Below, piece after piece: positions 36,068 through 45,982 of a stretch of 64,000 nucleotides of DNA. The notes beneath the pieces were generated by a model. It made no database searches. It was not told the origin of the DNA and worked only from the letters and a program-made list of their open reading frames with translations. Location of the stretch: contig DVKC01000006.1 of NCBI GenBank assembly GCA_018716295.1, positions 124,001-188,000 of the forward strand. The letters are read 5' to 3'. Source of the stretch: Candidatus Avimuribaculum pullicola (GTDB taxonomy: Bacteria > Bacteroidota > Bacteroidia > Bacteroidales > Muribaculaceae). Positions within the stretch are counted from its first letter, which is position 1. The number at the start of each line of letters is the position of its first letter. Made by a program: the position numbers and the translations under genes.

Positions 36068-36889
36068 TTATGACTGTAAAACTCTACATAAAAATATCGC
36101 CCCGGTGAAAGAGAGAATAACGGGTACAATTTCAACGCTGCAAAGGTACAAAATAAAATAAAGCAGTGATGCCAAATTGTTGAAAAAAATTCTAAAACCT
36201 TTACATATAAACACTATTCGGGCTAATATGTAGAGAATTGCCGCTATATACAACATGGGAACTAACGTGGCTGGTGACAACAACATAGTGAACGCTACCG
36301 GGCATAAAAACAGCCCCAACATGGCTTGTGACGAATTGAAACCGTCAAGCAACAACTTGGTCGATGCCTTGTCTGATAAAAATGTATAACCCATGATGCG
36401 ATATAATACCATTTGGCACAAATAAAATAGCAAGGCGTATGCCGACAAAGACCATATATAGCGCGACAAATACTCGCTGTTGAACAATGACTGGTCGTAA
36501 TGCCCAACAGCAAGGAACATGATTATACCACCCATCACGCACGTATTGGCTATGAGCGCAGCCATCAGGTTGGTTTCACTCACAGTGTGGTTGTCAAACA
36601 TGCTTTGACGGCGACGTGTAGAAAACAGGTAATTGCCAAGATGAAGAAAATACTTGTGGCCTTTCTTGTAATTAAGCGCAATCAACAGGAATACTATGAG
36701 AATAAGTGCGATGGTGCCGGTATCGTGCAATGGCGATACTGGACGCTCGGTCTGCCCAAATGCCTGCCCGGGCACACCGATATACTGAGCAACGTCACGG
36801 TTGACGAATGCCGTGTCGTAGCCGCAATTACTTGGCAATGATTCAAAATATGTATTGCCACCCTGTATGCTGTCGCCTGTATGTGCCAT
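36068..36889 (-). CDS. DUF4271 membrane protein
   Basis: 273 aa from ATG 36889. The N-terminus (about 1-55) is soluble and polar. Hydrophobic helices follow at about 60-80, 108-130, 150-172, 195-220, 225-250 and 252-272. This is the DUF4271 arrangement, found immediately upstream of hemD in many Bacteroidetes. Function unknown; it is probably a polytopic inner-membrane protein. It starts 10 bp after the LOG gene stop, so the block could be co-transcribed. Confidence 0.8.
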   Translation of the reverse strand: MAHTGDSIQGGNTYFESLPSNCGYDTAFVNRDVAQYIGVPGQAFGQTERPVSPLHDTGTIALILIVFLLIALNYKKGHKYFLHLGNYLFSTRRRQSMFDNHTVSETNLMAALIANTCVMGGIIMFLAVGHYDQSLFNSEYLSRYIWSLSAYALLFYLCQMVLYRIMGYTFLSDKASTKLLLDGFNSSQAMLGLFLCPVAFTMLLSPATLVPMLYIAAILYILARIVFICKGFRIFFNNLASLLYFILYLCSVEIVPVILSFTGAIFLCRVLQS

Positions 36890-36899
36890 AGTCGAATTG

Positions 36900-37484
36900 T
36901 CAATATTTAGATTCAACAATGTCGTCGGATTTAATGTCGATAGCCGACAATATAGCCATGGCATCGGTAGCGTCGGCCGCCACATGCCATAAATTGCCGT
37001 GTGAGCGTTTCATAAATTGCTCATCGGTACAATGCTTGAGCATAGCAAGCAGATGGTCGTAGAAACCACCGACATTCAATATTATTATGGGCTTATGGAA
37101 CAAACCGAGTTGTTTCCACGTGATTATTTCAAGTAATTCTTCAAGTGTGCCACAACCGCCGGGCAACGCCATTACTGCATCGGCACGCTGTGCCATCATC
37201 TGCTTGCGTGTGTGCATGTCGGCAGTGACAACAATCTCGCTAAGACTGTCATACTGCCAACCATTGTCAACCATGAATTGTGGTATTATACCCACGGCAC
37301 GCCCACCACCATCGAGCGTACCGTCGCTGACAGCTCGCATCAACCCGTCACGACCGCCACCATTGATGCAAGCAATCCCGGCAGCCGCAAAAGCTTGCCC
37401 AAGCTGGTAGGCAGCCTCCATGTATTGCTTGCCGACTCTTCCGCTCGAAGCAGCAAACACACATATTTCTCTCACATTTTCCAT
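36900..37484 (-). CDS. LOG-family nucleotide phosphoribohydrolase
   Basis: 194 aa from ATG 37484 (a GTG at 37493 lies inside the promoter box). The motif PGGCGTLEELLEI near 105 is the PGGxGTxxE active site of the LOG/TIGR00730 family, with CVFAASSGRVG at the start. These enzymes release ribose 5-phosphate from nucleotide monophosphates (cytokinin-like substrates in plants); in bacteria the substrate is usually a purine nucleotide. The mRNA would be almost leaderless if the TAACTTTG box at 37493-37500 is used. Confidence 0.85.
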   Translation of the reverse strand: MENVREICVFAASSGRVGKQYMEAAYQLGQAFAAAGIACINGGGRDGLMRAVSDGTLDGGGRAVGIIPQFMVDNGWQYDSLSEIVVTADMHTRKQMMAQRADAVMALPGGCGTLEELLEIITWKQLGLFHKPIIILNVGGFYDHLLAMLKHCTDEQFMKRSHGNLWHVAADATDAMAILSAIDIKSDDIVESKY

Positions 37485-37492
37485 CTTACCCA

Positions 37493-37500
37493 CAAAGTTA
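37493..37500 (-). promoter_or_regulatory. -7 box abutting the LOG gene
   Basis: TAACTTTG on the minus strand with only 8 bp between it and the ATG at 37484, the same tight spacing seen at the RluA-like gene. No -33 TTG. Confidence 0.45.
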
Positions 37501-37537
37501 ACACAAAATCATCAGTAATATATACCACCTACCGTGT

Positions 37538-38632
37538 TCACTGCTTGAGCAATGTGAAATAATGGTCAAGCACTTCGTGGGCTGCAATAAATGAACTCTG
37601 GCGGTTGCCGAGCACAAGTTGCCGCTTGGCAGCAAGCATTTCCTCGATTGCAGGATTGTGGTAGAAACTGTCGCGCAGTTTCTCATCGATGGTTTCATAC
37701 ATCCAGTAAAGTTCTTGCTGGCGGCGTTTCTCGGCAAAGTAGCCGTTCTTCTTCACAAAGTCGAAATAGTCATAAATCATATTCCACACCTGTTCGATGC
37801 CTATTTCGTAGTATCCAGAGTAGGTCATCACTCGTGGTGCCCAACCGCTCGGAGGCAACGGGAACAAGCGCAGCGCATTGCGGAACTGTGTGGCGGCAAG
37901 GTTGGCACGGTCCACGTTGTCGCCATCGGCCTTGTTGATTACTATACCGTCGGCCATTTCCATGATGCCCCGCTTGATGCCTTGCAATTCATCGCCAGTT
38001 CCTGCAAGCTGTATCAGCAAGAAAAAATCTACCATCGAGTGCACGGCGGTTTCGCTTTGCCCCACACCCACTGTTTCCACGAAAATCTTGTCATATCCGG
38101 CAGCTTCGCACAGCACTATGGTTTCGCGCGTCTTGCGCGCCACACCGCCCAACGACCCTGCCGACGGGCTGGGGCGAATGAAAGCATTGGGATGAACCGA
38201 TAGCTTTTCCATTCGCGTCTTATCACCGAGTATGCTACCTTTGGAGCGTTCACTACTCGGGTCGATGGCAAGCACGGCAAGTTTACCCCCTTGCTTCAAC
38301 ACGTGAAGGCCAAACACATCGATACTCGTACTTTTACCTGCACCAGGAACTCCAGTAATACCAATGCGTATGGATTTGCCCGAATGCGGAAGGCATTTCT
38401 CTATTACTTCCTGAGCTATCGCTTCATGATCGGGATTATGGCTTTCAACAAGTGTCACTGCCTGGCTCAATATCGTCACATCGCCACGCAATATGCCTTC
38501 TACATACTCAGCTGCCGACAACAAGCGTCGCCGACGATGCACTTTCATATAAGGATTGACCGATGGCGGTTGCTGGATACCTTTATTGACTGCAAGCCCT
38601 GCATATTGTTGGTCGTTTTCGGGGTGTTCCAT
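37538..38632 (-). CDS. meaB: Methylmalonyl-CoA mutase-associated GTPase
   Basis: 364 aa from ATG 38632. Walker A GVPGAGKSTSID near 98, then AIDPSSERSKGSILGDKTRM, DFFLLIQLAGTGDELQGIKR and NKADGDN. MeaB/ArgK (Hyp) proteins load and protect adenosylcobalamin in methylmalonyl-CoA mutase. No mutase subunit is nearby, so the partner must be elsewhere in the genome. The C-terminal helical part (about 305-360) is complete. A 53-bp gap separates it from the downstream LOG gene. Confidence 0.93.
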   Translation of the reverse strand: MEHPENDQQYAGLAVNKGIQQPPSVNPYMKVHRRRRLLSAAEYVEGILRGDVTILSQAVTLVESHNPDHEAIAQEVIEKCLPHSGKSIRIGITGVPGAGKSTSIDVFGLHVLKQGGKLAVLAIDPSSERSKGSILGDKTRMEKLSVHPNAFIRPSPSAGSLGGVARKTRETIVLCEAAGYDKIFVETVGVGQSETAVHSMVDFFLLIQLAGTGDELQGIKRGIMEMADGIVINKADGDNVDRANLAATQFRNALRLFPLPPSGWAPRVMTYSGYYEIGIEQVWNMIYDYFDFVKKNGYFAEKRRQQELYWMYETIDEKLRDSFYHNPAIEEMLAAKRQLVLGNRQSSFIAAHEVLDHYFTLLKQ

Positions 38633-38716
38633 AATTCTGTATTTTAAAATTGGCTCAAAAGGTATAATTATTTGATAGATGGAAGCCAAACACAACTTTC
38701 GGCAACCATTCACCTA

Positions 38717-38724
38717 CAAAGTTA
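38717..38724 (-). promoter_or_regulatory. Promoter of meaB
   Basis: TAACTTTG on the minus strand preceded, 20 nt upstream, by TTTTC, a one-base departure from TTTTG at the -33 position. About 85 bp before the ATG. Confidence 0.5.
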
Positions 38725-38772
38725 TTTAAATATCGCCAATATCTGAAAACTTTTCCCTTTAGAAACTATGAA

Positions 38773-39867
38773 TTATGGTTTAATATTGCCAACGATTCGC
38801 ACCAGTACACTTGGACTTTGAGGATCATTGCTATATATCATTATACTGGTATTTAGAATTTTATCTTTTACTTTATCGGGAAATATCGCAACATCTATAT
38901 TTGCAGTATCGCCTTGCTCAATCTCATTTTTAAAATTTTGCACTTCGATGCAATCTTCGGCTTGCCGCACTCCGTATATCTTTAACGGCATTATACCACG
39001 ATTAATAATCGACAATCGCTGCGTAACAGGTACAGACGAATGCACATCAATATCGGCAAATACTATGCGGTCGGCATCAAGCTGCATTTTAGGTGCATTT
39101 TTTATTTCATCTTTGCTCCAAGCCGAAAAATCATCTTCTATCACAGCCATCACGTCAATCTTCTTTATTCCAGCCAATGCACCCGCACCATGCTTCACTG
39201 GCTCGGCAAACATATCGAAAGTCCCTTCTATGTATCCCCGTTCATTACATTTGCCAGCATCTAATTCGATAGATATTATTCCCACACTTTGTGGCTCTAC
39301 AACTGTTTTACTTGGACGTACTTTCAGCCATCGAGGAACATTTCTTACATAATACTTCATTGGGCAATTGCTGCTATTATAAACCTCTATTGTTGCCCGC
39401 GACTTGTCACCCTCAACAACCTTGCCAAAAGGCACAGAACCAGCATTAATCCTTAGTGACCCTATTGCTATAGGATATTGCTCATTTATAGTCATTTCCA
39501 AGCCTATCACTTTCCCTTTTATCCTTAATTCCGTGCGATGTGGCGCAGCATCGGTAGTGACAGTAACGAAGTTTACAAATTCACCTATATAACCAGTGGG
39601 ATTGAAGATTACATTGACAACAGCTGTGTCGCCTGGCTCAATAGCCTGACGTGGATAATCCGACACCAAACAGCCGCACGACGGTCTTGCTCGCAATATC
39701 ACTACTGGACTGTCACCCAAGTTTACAGCCCTGAATGCATATAACACTTTTCCGTTACTTTCAAGTATCTCGCCTAAGTCGCACGATGTGCCTAACCACG
39801 ACAACTTGCCCGCGCCAACTGCTGTTGACAGCGACATTATAAATATCAAAAATGCCAATACCCGCAT
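38773..39867 (-). CDS. DUF1573 multi-repeat secreted protein
   Basis: 364 aa. Signal peptide about 1-18 (LAFLIFIMSLSTAVGAG). Three Ig-like DUF1573-type units: about 30-120 (KVLYAFRAVNLGDSPVVI, then CGCLVSDYPRQAIEPGDTAVV), about 145-235 and about 260-360 (QRLSIINRGIMPLKIYGV, EIEQGDTANIDV). The paired cysteines in SCGCLVSDYP are typical. Secreted or periplasmic, possibly anchored to other surface partners. It lies 11 bp after a smaller DUF1573 gene, probably as one transcript from 40297-40327. Confidence 0.82.
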   Translation of the reverse strand: MRVLAFLIFIMSLSTAVGAGKLSWLGTSCDLGEILESNGKVLYAFRAVNLGDSPVVILRARPSCGCLVSDYPRQAIEPGDTAVVNVIFNPTGYIGEFVNFVTVTTDAAPHRTELRIKGKVIGLEMTINEQYPIAIGSLRINAGSVPFGKVVEGDKSRATIEVYNSSNCPMKYYVRNVPRWLKVRPSKTVVEPQSVGIISIELDAGKCNERGYIEGTFDMFAEPVKHGAGALAGIKKIDVMAVIEDDFSAWSKDEIKNAPKMQLDADRIVFADIDVHSSVPVTQRLSIINRGIMPLKIYGVRQAEDCIEVQNFKNEIEQGDTANIDVAIFPDKVKDKILNTSIMIYSNDPQSPSVLVRIVGNIKP

Positions 39868-39878
39868 ACGCTACGCAA

Positions 39879-40271
39879 TCACTTGGGTATTACAGAACCT
39901 TCGAGCGATAGGGTAGTGCTTTTTTCACGTCCGTTGGTTTTTACTTTTACTGTCTTCAAAAATCCACCTTCATACCCGGCAGGATTGAAATTAATGGTTA
40001 TTATCCCTTTCTCATCGGGTTTTATGGGTTTCTTGGGATAATCGGGTACGGTGCAGCCACATGTAGGGTCGGCCGAATAAATCACCAACGGAGCAGTACC
40101 TGTATTGATAAATTCAAATTCACATGTAACAACACCATCATTGGCTTTGATGTAACCAAAGTCATAGGTCTTTTTAGGAAATGTGGCCTGTGCATACTTG
40201 TTGTCGTCAGCATACATCGATGTCATTAACATCGACAAAACCAATATTATAGTCAATACCAACTGTTTCAT
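39879..40271 (-). CDS. DUF1573 single-domain secreted protein
   Basis: 130 aa. Signal peptide MKQLVLTIILVLSMLMTSMYA. A single DUF1573 domain follows with FEFINTGTAPLVIYSAD, CGCTVPDYPKKPIKPDEKG and FLKTVKVKTNGREKS. It shares the CGC-DYP signature with the larger downstream protein, so the pair probably arose by duplication. The full promoter lies 26 bp upstream. Ligand unknown. Confidence 0.85.
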   Translation of the reverse strand: MKQLVLTIILVLSMLMTSMYADDNKYAQATFPKKTYDFGYIKANDGVVTCEFEFINTGTAPLVIYSADPTCGCTVPDYPKKPIKPDEKGIITINFNPAGYEGGFLKTVKVKTNGREKSTTLSLEGSVIPK

Positions 40272-40296
40272 AATATGATTTTATTTCAACACACCG

Positions 40297-40327
40297 CAAA
40301 TATACTTAGATAAAACGAACTCCGCAA
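40297..40327 (-). promoter_or_regulatory. Sigma-A promoter of the DUF1573 pair, inside a terminator arm
   Basis: TTG (40325-40327), 20 nt, TATATTTG (40297-40304) on the minus strand: full match. The TTG falls within the left arm of the terminator of the upstream barrel gene (40317-40333). Confidence 0.7.
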
Positions 40328-40369
40328 CCTCGGTTCGTTTAAATTTTATTTACCCGAGTTGCGGAGTTC
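40317..40369 (-). terminator. Terminator of the barrel gene, overlapping the next promoter
   Basis: GAACTCCGCAACCTCGG (40317-40333) with CCGAGTTGCGGAGTTC (40354-40369), one bulge, long loop. On the minus strand it is followed by GTTTTATC; on the plus strand by TTTTTT, so it could act in both directions. Confidence 0.7.
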
Positions 40370-40387
40370 TTTTTTAATCTATGTTTT

Positions 40388-41497
40388 TTATAGCCTTACT
40401 CCTATACGAGCCGTTAAAGACCACGCTTTTTCATCATCAACGTCACTGTTTCTTACTTTCCAACTAACAGCACTACCAGAGGCATAAGACAAACCTACAC
40501 CAAAGTTAAACCTACCGAATTTTACACCTACATGAGGCTCAAACAACATGCAGCTTTCTATTGATGTAGCAATCTGGTAGCCAAAATCAACAGCAACGTA
40601 TGGCCTGAATTTTACATTTTCGTTCAAGAAAGTATATTTGCCACGTACAAACAACGGTACGCATGGAGCAGTTTCAATACCACCTTCTTCTTGTGTACCT
40701 ACATATTCATGTGTCAAACCATTATAAAAACTACTATCGTAGCACTTGTCAAGTTTATTCATGTATAAGCGAATACCTGTTCCTATACCTACCATCCAAT
40801 GTTCATCTATATCATATCCCCAAATAACATTAGCAAATACATTGCTACCGATGCGGTGTATATGATCTTTTTCATCGGCACTCGAAGCTAAATCTTCTCC
40901 GACTTCCAACGGAGAAACTGTGCTGAACCCGTATGCGGCACCAAGTTCTATATCTACGTGAGTCTTGCGGATAAACTTTTTGAAACCTCCACTTGCACCG
41001 TCGCCAAACATATAACCGACCTTGAGATTTATATTGTTGCCTGTTTTGAGTCCACTTTTCGTCGGTATAGCTGCATAGTAGCCTACACCTATATAAACAT
41101 TGCTATAACGAATACCTACTGTTGGATTTGCTACTATCGACCCGTATTCAATGTTTTCAGTGTTAATACTATATCCCAAGTCAAACGAAATGAAAGGTGA
41201 GATGCCGTTAAAATCATGCTCGGCTTGCGCGCGCAACAGAATTGGAATATTCGGGGAAACATCGAAATCAAATGATTCGGCTACACCTACCGAGCCGCCT
41301 ATTAAAAAGTTGTCGTTGATATGCTTCAACGCACCAACTTGCAAATTAAGCGAATGGCTTGCACCATCGGCAGTACTGAAAATAGGTTGCAACTCGATAA
41401 ACGCATTCCACTTGCGGTTTACATCTTGAGCATTTGCATAACTTGATAGCAACAAAGCACTTAATGCCACTACCATAGCCCTTTTTAAATTTTTCAT
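40388..41497 (-). CDS. Outer-membrane beta-barrel protein
   Basis: 369 aa from ATG 41497. Signal peptide KRAMVVALSALLLSSYANA. The rest is one barrel-type region of alternating strands (FLIGGSVGVAESFDFDVS, YIGVGYYAAIPTKSGL, DIELGAAYGFSTVSPL, FGVGLSYASGSAV-like end), finishing LTARIGVRL with C-terminal Arg-Leu. No carboxypeptidase or plug domain is visible, so it is not TonB-dependent. No specific family recognised. Single-gene transcription with its own terminator. Confidence 0.75.
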   Translation of the reverse strand: MKNLKRAMVVALSALLLSSYANAQDVNRKWNAFIELQPIFSTADGASHSLNLQVGALKHINDNFLIGGSVGVAESFDFDVSPNIPILLRAQAEHDFNGISPFISFDLGYSINTENIEYGSIVANPTVGIRYSNVYIGVGYYAAIPTKSGLKTGNNINLKVGYMFGDGASGGFKKFIRKTHVDIELGAAYGFSTVSPLEVGEDLASSADEKDHIHRIGSNVFANVIWGYDIDEHWMVGIGTGIRLYMNKLDKCYDSSFYNGLTHEYVGTQEEGGIETAPCVPLFVRGKYTFLNENVKFRPYVAVDFGYQIATSIESCMLFEPHVGVKFGRFNFGVGLSYASGSAVSWKVRNSDVDDEKAWSLTARIGVRL

Positions 41498-41572
41498 AAT
41501 ACAATTCATTTATGACACCAAGACCCATAGTGCCAATTTAAAGGTTTTTACTTTCAAACTCATACAATAGAA

Positions 41573-41736
41573 GACGTGGGTCCTGGCTTTATTGTCATTC
41601 TCCAGGCTCTGCAAAGCCATACTCCGCCAATAAAGTCAAGCCCACGCCTGTGCCATGCAGACATGGGCGTTAAACTTTACTTTCTTGCGGAGTTGAATTT
41701 TGCAGATTCGGAGAATGCAAGAAATAAAGCTAACGC
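41573..41736. repeat. Paired inverted REP-like hairpins (BIME-like)
   Basis: Hairpin 1 has arms 41573-41594 and 41628-41648 (imperfect; CTTTATTG/CAATAAAG core). Hairpin 2 has arms 41667-41688 and 41717-41736. The loop of hairpin 2 (GGAGTTGAATTTTGCAGATT) is the reverse complement of that of hairpin 1 with few changes, so the unit is an inverted duplication, the form of bacterial REP pairs. It lies in the 298-bp gap between leuS and the barrel gene; the rest of the gap shows nothing. Confidence 0.7.
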
Positions 41737-41794
41737 TCCTTTTGTATTATATTATCTATCTTTTATCTTTTAATTTACGCAAAGATAATAAAAT

Positions 41795-44566
41795 TTACAA
41801 TACTATATTTACTATTTTATTTGGTACTACAATCACTTTTTTAGGAGTCTTGCCCGATATCCACTTTTCGGCACCAGGTGCCGAGAGTGCAGCTTTTTCG
41901 ACCTCCTCTTTTGGCGTATCGGCAGGAACTTCTATGCTGAAACGAACTTTGCCATTGAACGATACTGCATATTTCACAGTACTTTCAACAAGGTATTTTT
42001 CATCATATACTGGCCATTTGGCATCGCATACCGAGCCTTCATTACCAAGCACATGCCACAATTCCTCGCTGATGTGTGGAGCGAATGGTGCAAGCAACAC
42101 TACGAGTTCATTATATATAGCCTTTGAAGTACTTTTCATTGTATTAAGCTCATTGACACATATCATGAAAGCACTTACCGAGGTATTATACGAGAAATGC
42201 TCTATGTCGTATGTTACTTTCTTGATAAGCTTGTGCAACGACTTCAATTCATCGGCCGATGGCTCTTTGTCGATAAGTTGCAATTCGTCACCCTTAAAGA
42301 ATAGCGACCACAAACGTTTCAAGAAGCGGTGTACACCATCGATGCCATTTGTGTCCCATGGTTTGCTTTGCTCGATAGGGCCAAGGAACATTTCATAAAG
42401 GCGCAACGTGTCGGCACCATAACGTTCAACCATATCGTCGGGATTGACCACGTTGTACATAGATTTCGACATCTTTTCAGTCGCATACCCACACACATAC
42501 TTGCCATTTTCAAGCACAAACTCGGCACCAGCATATTCAGGCCTCCATGCCTTGAACTTCTCCAAGTCGAGAATATCATTTTCTACAATATTCACATCAA
42601 CGTGGATAGGCGTCACTTCATAGTCTTTGCTCAAATTGTAGGATACAAATGTGTTAGTATCTTTGATGCGATAAACAAAGTTTGACCGCCCTTGTATCAT
42701 ACCTTGGTTGACAAGTTTCTTGAATGGTTCTGGCTCGCACACATAACCAAGGTCGTAAAGGAACTTGTTCCAAAAACGGCTATATATCAAGTGACCAGTA
42801 GCATGTTCCGTACCACCTACGTACAAGTCAACATTGCGCCAATACTCATCGGCTTCATGCGAAACAAGAGCATCGTCGTTGTGCGGATCCATATATCGCA
42901 AGTAATATGCCGATGAACCTGCAAACCCTGGCATCGTGCACAATTCCAATGGACGGCCATTTTTAGCCACCCAGTTTTTGGCTCGACCGAGTGGCGGCTC
43001 GCCAGTTTCGGTAGGCAAGAATTTGTCAACTTCGGGCAATTCAAGCGGAAGCTCACTTTCGTCCAATACATGTGGCATATTTTCCTCGTCATAATACACA
43101 GGGAATGGCTCGCCCCAGTAACGCTGACGGCTGAAAATAGCATCACGCAAACGATAATTTACTTTCACTTGCCCTATGCCAGCCTGTTTTATATATTCCT
43201 TTGTCTTGGCAATTGCTTCTTTCACGTCAAGCCCGTTGAGTTGCAAATTCTCATTTGACGAGTTTATCATAATACCTTCCTTGGCATCAAAACTTTCCTC
43301 GCTCACATCGGCACCCTCAATAAGTGGAATTATCGGCAAATTGAAATGACGAGCAAACGCATAGTCGCGGCTATCATGTGCTGGTACTGCCATGATTGCA
43401 CCTGTACCATATCCAGCCAATACGTAATCACTTATATATACAGGAATCTCCTTGCCGGTTACCGGATTTATTGCATAACTGCCGCTGAACACACCCGACA
43501 CCTGTTTGTCGATAAGACGTTCGCGCTCGGTCTTATGTTTTACTTCTTCAATATATTTCTCGACAGCTTCACGTTGCACGTCGGTAACAAGCATATCGAC
43601 ATACTCACTTTCGGGTGCAAGCACCATGAAAGTAACACCAAATATTGTATCGGCACGTGTAGTGAATATTTCTATCTCCAAGTCACTGCCAGCAATCTTG
43701 AATTTCATCTCGGCACCTTCTGAGCGGCCTATCCAGTTGCGCTGAGTTTCTTTGAGCGAATCGGTCCAGTCGATTGTATCAAGTCCGTCGAGCAAGCGTT
43801 GTGCGTATGCCGATACACGCAAACACCACTGACGCATCATTTTCTGCTCCACTGGGTAACCACCACGAATCGACACGCCTTCACTCACCTCATCATTAGC
43901 AAGCACAGTACCCAATTTCGGGCACCAATTCACCATCGTGTTGCCAAGGTAAGCTATGCGGTAGTTCATCAACACCGTTTCCTTTTCATGTGCATTCTTG
44001 CTGTTCCATTCATCGGCAGTGAAAGACATAGGCTCGCTACAAGCGGCGTTTACACCCTCTGTACCATTTGTCGAGAACTTTTCAACAAGGTTGTCAATAG
44101 GACAAGCTTTCTGCAAGTCGTTGTCATAATAACTCTTGAACATCTTGATGAAAGCCCATTGTGTCCACTTGTAATACTTAGGGTCGCAAGTGCGCACTTC
44201 CCTGTCCCAGTCATAACAGAAACCTATCTTGTCGAGCTGCTCGCGGTAATGGTTGATGTTATTGACAGTTGTTATTTCGGGATGCTGTCCAGTCTGTATG
44301 GCATATTGTTCGGCTGGCAAACCATAGGCATCATACCCCATCGGGTGGAGCACATTGAATCCCTGCAAACGTTTGTAGCGCGAATATATATCCGATGCTA
44401 TATACCCCAGCGGGTGTCCCACATGAAGACCTGCTCCCGATGGATAAGGGAACATGTCGAGTACATAAAATTTAGGTCGAGAAGTGTCTATTCCAACCTT
44501 GTATGTATTGTGTTCTTTCCAATACTGTTGCCAGCGTTGTTCTATTTCTTTAAAATTATATTCCAT
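41795..44566 (-). CDS. leuS: Leucyl-tRNA synthetase
   Basis: 923 aa, class I synthetase with the large editing domain (CP1, about 225-440, with [14 protein letters not shown] and [13 protein letters not shown]). HIGH motif [16 protein letters not shown] near 38-53 and KMSKS in EKMSKSMYN near 695. Full length, all landmarks present. It is 27 bp after the nadA stop and on the same strand, so co-transcription with nadA is likely despite unrelated functions. Confidence 0.96.
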   Translation of the reverse strand: MEYNFKEIEQRWQQYWKEHNTYKVGIDTSRPKFYVLDMFPYPSGAGLHVGHPLGYIASDIYSRYKRLQGFNVLHPMGYDAYGLPAEQYAIQTGQHPEITTVNNINHYREQLDKIGFCYDWDREVRTCDPKYYKWTQWAFIKMFKSYYDNDLQKACPIDNLVEKFSTNGTEGVNAACSEPMSFTADEWNSKNAHEKETVLMNYRIAYLGNTMVNWCPKLGTVLANDEVSEGVSIRGGYPVEQKMMRQWCLRVSAYAQRLLDGLDTIDWTDSLKETQRNWIGRSEGAEMKFKIAGSDLEIEIFTTRADTIFGVTFMVLAPESEYVDMLVTDVQREAVEKYIEEVKHKTERERLIDKQVSGVFSGSYAINPVTGKEIPVYISDYVLAGYGTGAIMAVPAHDSRDYAFARHFNLPIIPLIEGADVSEESFDAKEGIMINSSNENLQLNGLDVKEAIAKTKEYIKQAGIGQVKVNYRLRDAIFSRQRYWGEPFPVYYDEENMPHVLDESELPLELPEVDKFLPTETGEPPLGRAKNWVAKNGRPLELCTMPGFAGSSAYYLRYMDPHNDDALVSHEADEYWRNVDLYVGGTEHATGHLIYSRFWNKFLYDLGYVCEPEPFKKLVNQGMIQGRSNFVYRIKDTNTFVSYNLSKDYEVTPIHVDVNIVENDILDLEKFKAWRPEYAGAEFVLENGKYVCGYATEKMSKSMYNVVNPDDMVERYGADTLRLYEMFLGPIEQSKPWDTNGIDGVHRFLKRLWSLFFKGDELQLIDKEPSADELKSLHKLIKKVTYDIEHFSYNTSVSAFMICVNELNTMKSTSKAIYNELVVLLAPFAPHISEELWHVLGNEGSVCDAKWPVYDEKYLVESTVKYAVSFNGKVRFSIEVPADTPKEEVEKAALSAPGAEKWISGKTPKKVIVVPNKIVNIVL

Positions 44567-44592
44567 TTGTTGTATATATAGTATTGTGTGTG

Positions 44593-45561
44593 TTATTTCG
44601 ACATTTCAAGCATTTTCTTAATTGGCTTGATAGCTTCATTGGCTATGGCAGCATCAACCTCGACAAGTGGCATTTCATATTTTAGCGAATTATACAATTT
44701 TTCAAGTGTTACCAATTTCATGTCGGCACACTCGTTGCAACTGCATGTGCCATCTTCGGGCGGTGCTGGTATGAATTTTTTGTTTGGACATCTTTTTACC
44801 ATCTCATGCAAGATACCGCACTCGGTAGCTACGATAAATGTATCACAATCGCTGTTTACGGCATAATCAAGCAAAGCCTTGGTAGAACCTACTTTGTCGG
44901 CTACTTCTTGCACAGCTTGCCGGCACTCGGGATGTACCAGCACTTTTGCTTCAGGATACTTTTCCTTGAGCTTCATTATCTTTTCTATCGAAAATTGTTC
45001 GTGCACGAGGCATGCCCCATTCCATAACAGCATATTGCGTCCTGTCTGCATATTGATATAGTTACCCAAATTTCGGTCAGGACCAAATATTATTTTTTCA
45101 TCGGCAGGCAAGCTATTCACAATTTGTTGCGCATTGCTGCTCGTTACAACAATGTCGGTGCAAGCTTTTACAGCTGCCGTAGTATTGACATAACTTATTA
45201 CCGTGTGGCCAGGGTGTGCATCTACAAATTTCTTAAATTCGCTGGCAGGACAACTGTCGGCAAGGCTGCAACCAGCATTCATGTCGGGAACTATCACTTT
45301 CTTGTCCATGCATAGCACTTTGGCAGTTTCTCCCATGAATTGCACACCACACATCACGATTATGTCGGCCTGGCTGCGAGAAGCAATTTGAGCCAAAGCC
45401 AAACTATCGCCAATAAAGTCGGCTATATCTTGTATCTCGGGACGAGTGTAATAGTGAGCAAGGATAACTGCATTCTTTTCTTGCTTCATTCGCAAGATTT
45501 CTTTTTTAATGTCTGTTCCTTCCTCAATGGGAACATCGACATAACCGTTGTCAACATTCAT
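44593..45561 (-). CDS. nadA: Quinolinate synthase
   Basis: 322 aa. It condenses iminoaspartate with dihydroxyacetone phosphate for NAD synthesis and uses a [4Fe-4S] cluster. Fe-S cysteines lie in [11 protein letters not shown] (about 91), HPECRQ (about 207) and [11 protein letters not shown] (about 290). [10 protein letters not shown] and [10 protein letters not shown] are family motifs. The related nadB and nadC are not in the window. A 200-nt leader runs upstream to a TAACTTTG box at 45768-45775. Confidence 0.94.
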   Translation of the reverse strand: MNVDNGYVDVPIEEGTDIKKEILRMKQEKNAVILAHYYTRPEIQDIADFIGDSLALAQIASRSQADIIVMCGVQFMGETAKVLCMDKKVIVPDMNAGCSLADSCPASEFKKFVDAHPGHTVISYVNTTAAVKACTDIVVTSSNAQQIVNSLPADEKIIFGPDRNLGNYINMQTGRNMLLWNGACLVHEQFSIEKIMKLKEKYPEAKVLVHPECRQAVQEVADKVGSTKALLDYAVNSDCDTFIVATECGILHEMVKRCPNKKFIPAPPEDGTCSCNECADMKLVTLEKLYNSLKYEMPLVEVDAAIANEAIKPIKKMLEMSK

Positions 45562-45767
45562 AATTAGATATATTTTCTTTTTTTCTTTTTAAAAAAATTC
45601 TTTTTACTTATGCTTATAGGGCGTTAATAGCGTCAGTTCTTTTTTGTGATTTTACTTGCTTTATAAGTTATTAAAACATAGATTGCAGTAATCATTATGT
45701 TATGCACAACTTTCAATGCTACTCATCAACTATTTACGCACTTTATAAACACTTTGTTAGTATCGTG

Positions 45768-45775
45768 CAAAGTTA
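45768..45775 (-). promoter_or_regulatory. -7 box of nadA-leuS with long leader
   Basis: TAACTTTG on the minus strand, 206 bp before nadA. No TTG at -33. The 45562-45982 gap (421 bp) otherwise contains a small hairpin TTCACG-TAG-CGTGAA near 45888 and A/T-rich sequence. No recognised riboswitch. Confidence 0.4.
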
Positions 45776-45982
45776 ATAATTTTGTGAGTAAAATATATTA
45801 ATAACGTACTAAAATGCGTGATGAAAACCGATAGAAAACAATTGAATAATTATTTTGGAGGTTTGGCTCGTTATGTGGCTTATAAAAATTCACGTAGCGT
45901 GAAAATAAAATTATTATTATTTGTACTATAGGTTTTGATAGGTTTCTAACAGGTTATTGTCATATTTAAAACAGGCTAATAT

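Noticed and set aside
35299-36135. hemD start at ATG 36135
   Set aside because: Would overlap the DUF4271 gene by 68 bp and add residues unlike the family; GTG 36054 fits the conserved N-terminus.
37485-37493. LOG start at GTG 37493
   Set aside because: That codon lies at the end of the -7 box; the ATG at 37484 gives the usual N-terminus.
43799-44581. 260-codon plus-strand ORF opposite leuS
   Set aside because: Covers the leuS N-terminus with the HIGH motif; no domain visible in the antisense product.
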